This document shows positions 55,841 through 63,631 of a stretch of 64,000 nt of DNA, piece after piece. Both the position numbers and the translations under genes were made by a program. The notes under the pieces were generated by a model, which searched no databases, was not told the origin of the DNA, and worked only from the letters and a program-made list of their open reading frames with translations. Each line of letters begins with the position of its first letter. Positions within the stretch are counted from its first letter, which is position 1. This stretch comes from Betaproteobacteria bacterium (GTDB lineage: Bacteria; Pseudomonadota; Gammaproteobacteria; Burkholderiales; Ga0077523), in the NCBI GenBank assembly GCA_016713305.1, contig JADJPK010000010.1, positions 186,001 through 250,000 of the forward strand. Reading direction: 5' to 3'.

Positions 55841-56548
55841 ATGACATCCGAAAGCATCGCAAGCGTGTACGCACAGGTGACCACGGCCAGCCTCACCGCC
55901 CAGCTCATCAAGCGCGGCATGCGGACACGCGCCATCTCCAACATTGCGCCCATCAATCCCGCCACGCCACGCCTGTGGGGACCTGCCTACACACTGCGCT
56001 ACATCCCGATGCGGGAGGACCTGGGCACGGGAGCCTCCATGGCCAGTCCGGAGAACCCGCAGCGCAAGGCCATCGAGGTCGCGCCGGCGGGACACGTGAT
56101 CGTGGCGGACACCCATGGCATGGACACCAGCGGCACGTTCGGCGACATTCTGGTCGCCCGTCTGCGCGTGCGGGGAGTCGCGGGCATCGTCTCCGACGGC
56201 CCGATGCGGGACATCGCCGAATTGCGCAAGATGGACTTTCCCGTCTTCACCACCGGCAATGCCGCCCCGCCCAGCTACGGCAGCATGATCGCCGTGGACG
56301 CCCAGGTGCCCATCGGCTGCGGTGGCGTGGCCGTCTTTCCGGGAGACATCGTCATCGGCGATGAAGACGGCGTGGTCGTATTGCCGGCGGCGATTGCCGA
56401 GGAAGTCGCACGCGACGCGCTCGAACAGGACCGCATCGAGCAGTGGATCCGCCGCCGCATCGAGGAAGGCTCCAGCATCGTGGGCGTCTATCCACCCAAC
56501 GAGGCGACGAAGGCCGAGTACGACGCGTGGCGCCGCACCCAAGGCTAA
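55841..56548 (+). CDS. RraA-fold aldolase/demethylmenaquinone methyltransferase-like protein
   Basis: A protein of the RraA/HMG-aldolase fold, 235 residues. Motifs: GPAYTLRYIP near the N-terminus, the core GDILVARLRVRGVAGIVSDG and PMRDIAELRKMDFPVF, then VAVFPGDIVIGDEDGVVVLP. The Asp/Arg of the GIVSDGPMRD segment fit a divalent-metal aldolase site. Members include HMG/CHA aldolases and inhibitors of RNase E. ATG 55841 follows a good AAGGGAGGA site. It has no signal peptide, in contrast to the paralogue at 62915. Substrate unknown. Confidence 0.82.
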   Translation: MTSESIASVYAQVTTASLTAQLIKRGMRTRAISNIAPINPATPRLWGPAYTLRYIPMREDLGTGASMASPENPQRKAIEVAPAGHVIVADTHGMDTSGTFGDILVARLRVRGVAGIVSDGPMRDIAELRKMDFPVFTTGNAAPPSYGSMIAVDAQVPIGCGGVAVFPGDIVIGDEDGVVVLPAAIAEEVARDALEQDRIEQWIRRRIEEGSSIVGVYPPNEATKAEYDAWRRTQG

Positions 56549-56681
56549 GGATCCCCTTCCCGGCCTGAGGCGACGAAGGGCCGGTCCAGGAGCGCCATCG
56601 CGGCAGACCGATCGGGCGTCCGTCGATCGTTCCTGCCCGGAACACCTGGATGTCCGTCTGCTCGATGGAAAGGACGCATGG

Positions 56682-56716
56682 CCTGCGATCGCAGAACGCA
56701 AGCGATCGGTCGCAGG
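56682..56716. terminator. Imperfect hairpin between convergent genes
   Basis: CCTGCGATCGC pairs with GCGA and TCGCAGG across a 9-base loop, with a 4-base bulge. It sits between the RraA-like gene and the convergent hydrolase. The remainder of this 239-bp gap shows no gene. Confidence 0.25.
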
Positions 56717-56787
56717 GACGGCCTGCGCTCACGCTTCGCCGTCGAGCGGGTTCCCGGCCGCCCCCGAGTTTCGCCTGGTGAGCCGGT

Positions 56788-57726
56788 CTATCTGCCGGCC
56801 GGCGCCGCCAGGTGGCGGGTCATCCAGTCCACGGCGAGCCCGATCGCCTGTTCACGGGCGGACGAATAGATGCCGTAGTGCGTGATGCCGGGGATCACGA
56901 CGCGCCGCTTGGGTTCAGGCGCACGCTGAAAGACACGTTCGCCGTGCTCCCGCAGATCGAACAGTTCCTCCTTCTCGGCATCGATGATCAGCAGTGCGCA
57001 GCCGTTCAGCCCCGCGGCATCTTCCACGGGCGCGTAACGCAGGAAGCTCTCGCGGATCGGCGCGCCGTAGAGGTTGCCGACTTCGCGCCGCCCGGGCGGC
57101 GGATACCCGATCTCCCCCCGCGCCCGGCGCGTCGCGTCGGACAGGGCGCGTTCGAGCATCGGCGCGGGAATCGCCGATCGCGCCCAGCCGAAGGCCGCGA
57201 CCTGGGCCACCACGGCACGAATGCGCGGGTCCCGCGCCGCGACATACACCATGAGCCCGCCGGAAAAGCTCGTGCCCCACAGGCCGACACGGGCTGCATC
57301 GACCATCGGTTCGCCCATGATCCAGTGGACGGCATTCGCAACATCGGTAGCCTGGTCCAGCGGGTCCACCACTTCGCGCAGCTCGCGCCGGTCGCCCGCC
57401 TTGGCGCCAGGGGCCTCGTCATGCACCCACCGGCCCTCGCTGCCGCCCCAGCCGCGATAGTCGAACGCGAGCACGAAGAAGCCCGCGCGGGCAAAGCGCT
57501 CGGCCTCCGGACGAAGCAGCGCGGCGGTACCGCCCCAGCCATGGGACAGGATGACCGCGGGCAGCTTCCTGCCTTCCTGCTCCGCGGCATAGAAGACGGT
57601 GCCGGACATCCGGACGCCTTCGCTGTAGATGACCGCGTTGCGCTCGGTCAGGGTCTGCGCGAACCCTGCCGAGGACATGACGGCACCGCCCAGCAGCACA
57701 GCCAGGCACACCAGGATGGATCTCAC
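56788..57726 (-). CDS. Secreted alpha/beta hydrolase (dienelactone hydrolase-like)
   Basis: Exported alpha/beta hydrolase, 312 residues. A signal peptide (SILVCLAVLLGGAVMSSAGF) precedes the fold. Oxyanion region is VILSHGWGGTAALLRPE; the DYRGWGGSEG strand and nucleophile elbow GLWGTSFSGG (Ser) are followed by Asp in LLIIDAEKEELFD and His in IPGITHYGIY. GTG 57726 is chosen because AGGAGG lies eight bases upstream. Substrate unknown; context (secretion, no partner genes) gives little help. Its upstream region runs into the HupE/UreJ remnant. Confidence 0.86.
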   Translation of the reverse strand: MRSILVCLAVLLGGAVMSSAGFAQTLTERNAVIYSEGVRMSGTVFYAAEQEGRKLPAVILSHGWGGTAALLRPEAERFARAGFFVLAFDYRGWGGSEGRWVHDEAPGAKAGDRRELREVVDPLDQATDVANAVHWIMGEPMVDAARVGLWGTSFSGGLMVYVAARDPRIRAVVAQVAAFGWARSAIPAPMLERALSDATRRARGEIGYPPPGRREVGNLYGAPIRESFLRYAPVEDAAGLNGCALLIIDAEKEELFDLREHGERVFQRAPEPKRRVVIPGITHYGIYSSAREQAIGLAVDWMTRHLAAPAGR

Positions 57727-57775
57727 AGTCTGCACCTCCTTCGCTCCACGATTTCGAACAATGCCCCGGACGGGT

Positions 57776-58027
57776 ACCCATGGCCCGGGTTTCGCAGGCG
57801 CGCTGGAAGTAATCGGCCTGCCGCAGAACCCTCTGCTCGTCGCGCTGCTCACGTTCAACCCGGGCGTCGAGGCAGGCCAGCTCTTGGTGGTGGCGGCCGC
57901 CTGGGGCCTTTACCTGCTGGTGTGCAACCAGCCGAACTTGATTCCGGCGCGGGTCACCGCGCTGTATGCGATCGGAACGGTCGCTGCGTACTGGTCCATC
58001 GGACGGATCGTCGCGATCCTGGCCTGA
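57776..58027 (+). pseudogene. HupE/UreJ-family C-terminal remnant
   Basis: An open stretch encodes HGPGFAGALEVIGLPQNPLL followed by LTFNPGVEAGQLLVVAAAW and a last hydrophobic helix, YAIGTVAAYWSIGRIVAI. This matches the C-terminal half of HupE/UreJ-type membrane proteins, which normally start much earlier with five or so TM segments. No matching N-terminal part is present upstream: the hydrolase gene begins at 57726. It is therefore a 5'-truncated relic of about 80 residues, with no start site of its own. Family identification is from memory of the motif HGxGFA. Confidence 0.6.
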
Positions 58028-58089
58028 CGTTCGTCCGCCGGACCGGCACGGCCCGTTTGGCCTTGCCTGTCCAAGCAGTCGAGCGGATC

Positions 58090-58506
58090 TCAGCCGGCGA
58101 GATATCTCTCGATGTGCGGCCGGACGAAATCGGGGATCGGCACGGACTGCATCCGGGCGAGGTCCGCGAACGCGATGGTCTGCACGATGTGCAGGTGCGG
58201 CTCGCCATCCTTGCTGCCGCGGTAGTCGAGCTGCACGGAACTTCGGCCCATCTTGGTGACGCGCAGATCGAACCGCAGCGTGTCCCCGATGCGCATCGCC
58301 TTGGCAAAATCGCAATGGATGGTGACCGTCGGCGTGCCGATGCGGTGCTGCACGATCATCGTGGGCATCGAATAGCCCACGCCGTTGGCGAACCAGTCCT
58401 CCATCACGCTGTGCGCGAGGTCGAAGAAGCGCGGAAAGTAGACGATGCCCGCGGGGTCGCAATGCGCGAACCGCACCAGCTGCTCGTGGACGAACACTTC
58501 GTTCAT
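58090..58506 (-). CDS. 4HBT-family acyl-CoA thioesterase
   Basis: Hotdog-fold thioesterase, 138 residues, of the 4-hydroxybenzoyl-CoA thioesterase/YbgC type. The motif VRFAHCDPAGIVYFPRFFDL carries the catalytic Asp and the aromatic residues of the active site. The rest of the sheet (MRIGDTLRFDLRVTKMGRSS) is normal. It lies 58 bp downstream of a cyclase gene on the same strand and may be its partner. Substrate not determinable. Confidence 0.9.
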   Translation of the reverse strand: MNEVFVHEQLVRFAHCDPAGIVYFPRFFDLAHSVMEDWFANGVGYSMPTMIVQHRIGTPTVTIHCDFAKAMRIGDTLRFDLRVTKMGRSSVQLDYRGSKDGEPHLHIVQTIAFADLARMQSVPIPDFVRPHIERYLAG

Positions 58507-58564
58507 GACGATTGCGGAAGGATGGGTGCGGGCCCCGCCGGCTGGCGAAGCCCGCGAACGGCGA

Positions 58565-59515
58565 TCAGCGGATGGCGACCGGCGCCACGGTGGAGCCCGT
58601 GCCGCCCTTGATCTTGAGGGGCTGGACGGCGAACGCGAACTCGTAGGCCTTTTTCGCCGCGAGTTCGTCGAGCTTCATGTTCTCGAGCAGGAAGATGCCG
58701 TTGATGACCAGCGCGATCTGGTGCACCGGCAGGCTGATGGACTTGTCCGGATTCGGGGCCACTTCCACCGGAAAGGTGTCCGCGCCGAACAGCATCACGT
58801 CCTTGGCCGCCAGCCACTCCGCCGCCTTGATGCCGATGCCCGGCGCGGACGCGTTGTATTTCGCGTTGTCCACGCCCCACAGCTTGCCGTATCCCGTGTG
58901 GATGAGCACCGCATCGCCTGCCTGGATGCTGATGCCTTCGCGCGACGCCGCGGCCTCCAGATCGGCCGGCGTGATCTCGTAGCCACCCTCCAGCATGTCC
59001 ACGCCCTTGGCGGCGGCGACATCCAGGAGAATGCCGCGCGTGAACAGCATGCCGATCTTCTCCACGCCGAGCCTGGTGAACCCGTTGCGCGTGCCGATCT
59101 CGTCGCTGTCGATGCAGTTGTAGAGCGCGTTGCCGATGGTCTGGTGCGAGAACATGTCGAACTGCGTACCGACCTGGCCCAGCTCGGTGACCACCAGTTC
59201 CTCGTTGCTGCGCCGCTTGTTGTTGCCCAGGGAGGGGCCGGTGCGCTTGGTGTGGATCTCGAAGCGGCGCGTGCCGAAGAGCGGCATGTTGCCTTCGAGG
59301 GTGCGGCCCAGTTCGATCACCTCGCCGGTCCTGACGAGCCGGGTGGCCTTCAGCACCTGCGCGGGGTTCATGTGGTTGGCGGCGCCGCGTTCGTCGCCGG
59401 CGCCCCACTTGGAGGGACAGCGCTGCTCGGGACCGGGAGGCGACCAGCCTTGGGCAGCCACGTTCAGGGAAAGTGCGGAGGCCACGAGGGCCGTGGCGAA
59501 CAGCAAGGACTTCAT
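58565..59515 (-). CDS. Secreted cyclase-family protein (kynurenine formamidase-like)
   Basis: Exported metal-dependent hydrolase of the cyclase family (PF04199), 316 residues. A signal peptide (SLLFATALVASALSLNVAAQ) is present. The metal-binding segment, typically GTHxDxPxH, reads GTQFDMFSH: the first His is Gln while Asp and the last His remain. ALVINGIFLLENMKLDEL is the usual C-terminal motif. The altered site may change metal binding. A 4HBT thioesterase follows after 58 bp. Substrate unknown; relatives act on N-formylkynurenine, isatin and similar ring amides. Confidence 0.85.
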   Translation of the reverse strand: MKSLLFATALVASALSLNVAAQGWSPPGPEQRCPSKWGAGDERGAANHMNPAQVLKATRLVRTGEVIELGRTLEGNMPLFGTRRFEIHTKRTGPSLGNNKRRSNEELVVTELGQVGTQFDMFSHQTIGNALYNCIDSDEIGTRNGFTRLGVEKIGMLFTRGILLDVAAAKGVDMLEGGYEITPADLEAAASREGISIQAGDAVLIHTGYGKLWGVDNAKYNASAPGIGIKAAEWLAAKDVMLFGADTFPVEVAPNPDKSISLPVHQIALVINGIFLLENMKLDELAAKKAYEFAFAVQPLKIKGGTGSTVAPVAIR

Positions 59516-59615
59516 GTTTCCTCCAGTCGTCTTGTTTGTGCGGCGAGGATAGCCCCAACGGGGCCGGCGACCAAGCGCCCGGTCCGGGTCGCTGCCACGG
59601 ATTGCGCCGGAGAGC

Positions 59616-59987
59616 TCAGCGTCCCGTGAGCAGGTTGAGCAGGAAGCTCAGCACCGAGATGAGCAATGCGGCGCCGACCGCCTGCCAGAAGGTGCCTACC
59701 GTGAAGCCGGGCACGAGCCACGCGACGAGGAAGAGAATCAGCGCGTTCAGCACGAGCACGAAGAGCCCGAGCGTGAGGACGGTGATGGGCAGCGTGAGGA
59801 TGAAGAGAAAGGGCTTGACGAAGGTGTTCACCAGTCCGAAGGCGAGCCCGGCTAGCAGCAGCGCTTGCGGACCGTCGATGGCGATGCCGTCGAGCAGCCG
59901 GCTCGCGACCCACAGCACGAGCACGTTGAGCCCCCAGAAGACGAGGAACCTCTGGATGCTGGGGACTGCGGAGGACGTTTCGGACAT
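59616..59987 (-). CDS. Phage-holin-family-annotated four-TM protein (PF04020)
   Basis: A 123-residue, almost wholly hydrophobic protein with four TM segments: IQRFLVFWGLNVLVLWVASR, ALLLAGLAFGLVNTFVKPFL, ITVLTLGLFVLVLNALILFL and a final AVGAALLISVLSFLLNLL. The loop LVNTFVKP is a family hallmark. The PF04020 (Mycobact/phage holin family) name is misleading, since many copies, like this one, are chromosomal and away from phage genes. It starts close (75 bp) to the divergent EamA gene. Function unknown. Confidence 0.85.
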   Translation of the reverse strand: MSETSSAVPSIQRFLVFWGLNVLVLWVASRLLDGIAIDGPQALLLAGLAFGLVNTFVKPFLFILTLPITVLTLGLFVLVLNALILFLVAWLVPGFTVGTFWQAVGAALLISVLSFLLNLLTGR

Positions 59988-60061
59988 GGGCGGGATTATG
60001 GGACCAATTCGCGGTGTGGAGGCGAGCCTGTAACATCGACCGCTTTTTTCCTCCGCCTCCC

Positions 60062-60994
60062 ATGTCCAGCCATCCCGCCACCCTGCCCCGTTCCACCTGG
60101 CTGCTGCTCGCGATGCTCACGCTCGGCTGGGGCATGAACTGGCCGATGATCAAGATGGCGGTGGCGGAAGTGCCCGTGTGGACGTTCCGCGGCATCTGCG
60201 TGTGGGGCGGCGCGATCGGGCTGTTCGCGATCGCGCGGTTCTCCGCCACCTCGCTGCACGTGCCCAGGAAACACTGGGGCCCGCTGCTGCTCATGTCGCT
60301 GTGCAACGTGACGCTGTGGAACGTGCTGGTCACGTACGGGATCCGCATGCTGCCGGCCGGACGCTCGGCGATCCTCGCCTACACCATGCCGCTGTGGACG
60401 GTCCTGTTCTCGACGCTCATCCTGCACGAGAAGCTCACGGTGCGTCGCGTCGCCGGCATCGTGCTGGGGATGTCGGGGCTGGGCCTTCTGCTGACGGATT
60501 CCATCGTCGCCATCGGCGGGCGCCCGCTCGGCGCGTTGCTCATCGTGTCGGCGGCCATCTGCTGGTCGATGGGCACCGTGCTGATGAAGAAGATTCCGCT
60601 GGGCATGTCCACCACCAGTTTCACCGCCTGGAACTTCCTGCTGGGTGGGGTGCCGATCGTCGCTGGAGCATTGATCCTGGACCCGCCGCACTGGCGCCCG
60701 ATCGGGCCCTGGGCCGTCACCGGTCTCGTCTACAACGTGTTCGTCGCCTTCATCCTCTGCCACTGGATCTGGTTCCGGATCGTGAGCCTCGCGCCGGCGG
60801 GGGTGTCCGCGCTGGGCACGCTGTCCATTCCCGTGGTAGCCGTCTTCAGCGGCATGGCAATCCTCGGCGAGAAGCCCGACTGGACGGAGATCTGCGCCCT
60901 CGGACTGATCCTCGCGGCACTGGCCACGGTGCTGGTGCCCTCCCGGTCCCAGCCACCCGCCTCTCAAACGGCGGCCGGGCCTGCCGATAAATAG
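60062..60994 (+). CDS. EamA-family DMT transporter
   Basis: Drug/metabolite transporter, 310 residues, about ten TM segments in two EamA repeats: LLLAMLTLGWGMNWPMIKMA begins repeat one, and ALLIVSAAICWSMGTVLMKK begins repeat two. The motif LPAGRSAILAYTMPLWTVLF is typical. It probably exports amino acids or related metabolites. The start ATG 60062 is supported by the signature N-terminus, without a strong Shine-Dalgarno sequence. It is divergent from the four-TM gene. Confidence 0.87.
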   Translation: MSSHPATLPRSTWLLLAMLTLGWGMNWPMIKMAVAEVPVWTFRGICVWGGAIGLFAIARFSATSLHVPRKHWGPLLLMSLCNVTLWNVLVTYGIRMLPAGRSAILAYTMPLWTVLFSTLILHEKLTVRRVAGIVLGMSGLGLLLTDSIVAIGGRPLGALLIVSAAICWSMGTVLMKKIPLGMSTTSFTAWNFLLGGVPIVAGALILDPPHWRPIGPWAVTGLVYNVFVAFILCHWIWFRIVSLAPAGVSALGTLSIPVVAVFSGMAILGEKPDWTEICALGLILAALATVLVPSRSQPPASQTAAGPADK

Positions 60995-61098
60995 GCAGTA
61001 CCGCTGGCAGGGAAGTTGCGTTCCCACGCCCGGTAAAGGCGTCCGGTCATCGTGTTCCGGCTGCCTGCGCCTCCAACCGATTGATTTGACTGAGCCCG

Positions 61099-61782
61099 AT
61101 GCCCTCTCGTCCTGCCGCCCTCGTCCTTGCCATCGCCGCAGCGTGCGCGCTGCTGCCCGGCAGCGGCGCGGCCTGGGCGCAGGCCGACATCTACCGGTGC
61201 ACCGGCGAGGACGGCGTTCCGCTGTTCACGAACATCCCCAACGACCGGCGCTGCCAGGTGGTCATCAAGGGTCCCAAGGAAGCCGGCACGAGCCCTGTCG
61301 CGAATCTGGTCCAGGACCGCAGCGCCCGGCGCATCCCGCGGGCGGCCCGCTCGCGCTACGAAGACCAGGTGCTGGCGGCCTCCCGGGAACACGACGTGGA
61401 AGCGGCACTCATCCACGCCGTGATCTCCGCGGAATCCGGTTACAACCCGCTCGCGCGGTCGGTGAAGGGGGCCAAGGGCCTGATGCAGCTCATTCCGGAA
61501 ACGGGCGCTCGCTACGGCGCGACCAACCTCCTGGACCCCAAGCAGAACATCGACGCCGGCACCCGCTATCTGAAAGACCTGATCGTGATGTTCGGCAACG
61601 ACCTTCGCCTGGCGATCGCCGCCTACAACGCGGGCGAAGGCGCGGTGATGAAGTACGGCACCATCCCCCCTTACGCCGAGACCCGCCTCTACGTACCCAA
61701 GGTACTCGCCTACTACAAGCGCTATCGGGACGCCGCGGCGGCCACCAACGCGCGCATCCAGCGGACGACGCGGCCGGGCTGA
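61099..61782 (+). CDS. Lytic transglycosylase (DUF4124 + SLT)
   Basis: Periplasmic murein hydrolase, 227 residues. A signal peptide ends near AWA-QAD. A DUF4124 domain (DIYRCTGEDGVPLFTNIPND) is followed by a goose-type SLT domain with catalytic Glu in HAVISAESGYNPLARSVKG, GLMQLIPETGARYG, and LAIAAYNAGEGAV. This pairing is common in betaproteobacteria. It cleaves the glycan strand with 1,6-anhydro product formation. It is convergent with a DapA-family gene 31 bp away. Confidence 0.92.
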   Translation: MPSRPAALVLAIAAACALLPGSGAAWAQADIYRCTGEDGVPLFTNIPNDRRCQVVIKGPKEAGTSPVANLVQDRSARRIPRAARSRYEDQVLAASREHDVEAALIHAVISAESGYNPLARSVKGAKGLMQLIPETGARYGATNLLDPKQNIDAGTRYLKDLIVMFGNDLRLAIAAYNAGEGAVMKYGTIPPYAETRLYVPKVLAYYKRYRDAAAATNARIQRTTRPG

Positions 61783-61813
61783 CGCATCGCGGCTGTCCTG
61801 TCCGGCCGACCCG

Positions 61814-62719
61814 CTACATCTTGAGCGGCCCGAGCGCGTCCGCAAAACGGCGCGCGCATTCGAGGCCGAAGGCCGTGGGCTCCATCGACGGCGAGCGGTC
61901 GAACACGTCCTCCCCCAGTCCCATCCGCAGCGCCGCCATGCGCTTGCCGTAGCAGACGAGGCTGTCGAGCGACTGCATGCCGAACACGACCGCCGGAAGC
62001 ACCTGCTGGTAGAGAGCCTCCGCGACATCCTCGTCGCCCGATCGCATGGCTTCGTAGATCTCCACCTGCCAGTCGAACGTGTCGGTCGCGGGGATCATGC
62101 CGGCGCAGCCCGCCCGCAGGTTGTCCGGAAGCTCCTGGCCATTGCGGCCGTTGAACACGGCGACCCTGCCGCCCGTGGCGGCGACCACCTGCTGGACGTG
62201 AACGACCGGACCTTCGCCCTTCAGCACGGTGAAGTTCCGGTGCGCACTCGCCAGCGCGGCGATGGAGGCGGAGGACAGGCCCACGCCGATGTATTCCGGC
62301 GCATTCTGGATCGCCACCGGAATGTCCAGCGCGGCCATCACGTGCGCGAAGTGTTCCGCATAGTGTTCCTCGGGAAGGCCACGCTCGGGCGGCGGCTGAA
62401 GAATGATCCAGGCGGCGCCGCGATCGGCAGCCCACCGGCCGAACGCGGTCTGCTCCTGCACCGAACCGGGCGCCACGGTCACCGCCAGAGGAACGCGCCC
62501 CTCCAGATCCGCGGCTGCCCATTCGACGAGCAGCCTGCGCTCTTCCGGAGAGAGCTTGCCGACCTCCGTCGCCAGGCCCAGGATCGCCACGCCGTGGGCA
62601 CGGCCGACCAGGGCCGCATGGATCTGCCTTCGCATGGCGTTCCGGTCCAGTCTTCCGGCACGGTCGAAGAACGCGTACATCATCGGGTAGATGCCGTGAA
62701 ACGGAAGGGACGGGGTCAT
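61814..62719 (-). CDS. DapA-family aldolase (dihydrodipicolinate synthase-like)
   Basis: Class I aldolase of the DapA/NAL family, 301 residues, forming a Schiff base. The barrel begins GIYPMMYAFFDRAGRLDRNA. ILGLATEVGKLSPEERRLLV contains the family signature where true DapA reads GTTGE, here LATEVGKL. The active-site Tyr is in NAPEYIG and the catalytic Lys in FTVLKGEG. Differences from DapA at the GTTGE motif suggest another aldol substrate. ATG 62719 is the first start with the conserved MTPSLPFHG beginning. It is divergent from the signal-peptide RraA gene and may be related in substrate. Confidence 0.86.
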   Translation of the reverse strand: MTPSLPFHGIYPMMYAFFDRAGRLDRNAMRRQIHAALVGRAHGVAILGLATEVGKLSPEERRLLVEWAAADLEGRVPLAVTVAPGSVQEQTAFGRWAADRGAAWIILQPPPERGLPEEHYAEHFAHVMAALDIPVAIQNAPEYIGVGLSSASIAALASAHRNFTVLKGEGPVVHVQQVVAATGGRVAVFNGRNGQELPDNLRAGCAGMIPATDTFDWQVEIYEAMRSGDEDVAEALYQQVLPAVVFGMQSLDSLVCYGKRMAALRMGLGEDVFDRSPSMEPTAFGLECARRFADALGPLKM

Positions 62720-62914
62720 GGGCCGGTCGGTCGCTGAACGGGAAACGGTGGCGAGGATACTGCCGGGCCGCAGCGGTGTCCTGATATATCTCACGTCCAA
62801 CCGCGGCCGGAACCGGGTCGTTCGCGTCCCCGTTCCCTCGCGGTGCGGGCAACGCCCATCGCCGGTCGGGTAACATCGGCCCGGTTCCGATTCCCTTCAA
62901 ACCGCGAGACGCCC

Positions 62915-63631
62915 ATGCTGCGCAACGTGCTCCTGATCCTGTCGCTGGTCCTGCCCACCGCCGTCCATGCGCTGACGCCCGACGAAGTGATCGCGGCGCT
63001 GGCGGACCCCGTCAACAGCACCGGCAACGTGGCGGATGCGGTCGACGAAGCCACCGGCGCGCGCGGCTGGATGAACCCGGACATGAAGCCGATCCAGCAA
63101 GGCAAGATCGTGGGGCGTGCCGCCACCGCGCTGATGCGGCCGGTGCTCAAGAACGGCGGACGCAAGTACCGCAGCCACCTGCTGGAGATCCTCGATCAGG
63201 CCGAGCCGGGCAGCGTGCTCGTCTATGTGATGCAGGACGGCCTGGACATCGCCGCCATGGGCAATCTCATGGCCACCACGGCGAGGGTCCGCGGCCTGGC
63301 GGGTGCCGTGATCGACGGGGCGGTGCGGGACGTCACCGAGATCCGCGAGATCGGCTTCCCCGTGTGGTCCCGGCGCGTGAGCCCCGCCACGTCCGTGGGA
63401 CGCATGATCAGTGTCGACAAGCAGATCCCCGTCCAGTGCGGCGGGATCACCGTCAACCCGGGCGACTACCTTGTGGCCGACGCCGACGGCGTCGTGGTGG
63501 TGCCCCAGGGCGCGGCGGAGCGGGTGGTGGAACTGCTCAAGCAGTACGCCGACAAGGAAACGAAGATGGTGCCCATCATCAAGGAGCACAAATCGATGCT
63601 GAAGGCCCTGGAGATCTACAACCGTTACTGA
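62915..63631 (+). CDS. RraA-fold protein with signal peptide (periplasmic)
   Basis: A RraA/HMG-aldolase-fold protein, 238 residues, that unusually starts with a signal peptide (MLRNVLLILSLVLPTAVHAL, cleavage near VHA). The fold has MGNLMATTARVRGLAGAVID, GAVRDVTEIREIGFPVWSRR and ITVNPGDYLVADADGVVVVP, so the metal-site D/R pair is retained (VIDGAVRD). RraA and HMG-aldolase homologues are normally cytoplasmic, so export is notable. It overlaps the convergent ATPase gene by seven bases. Upstream ATG 62843 is open but would not give a signal sequence at the N-terminus. Confidence 0.82.
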   Translation: MLRNVLLILSLVLPTAVHALTPDEVIAALADPVNSTGNVADAVDEATGARGWMNPDMKPIQQGKIVGRAATALMRPVLKNGGRKYRSHLLEILDQAEPGSVLVYVMQDGLDIAAMGNLMATTARVRGLAGAVIDGAVRDVTEIREIGFPVWSRRVSPATSVGRMISVDKQIPVQCGGITVNPGDYLVADADGVVVVPQGAAERVVELLKQYADKETKMVPIIKEHKSMLKALEIYNRY

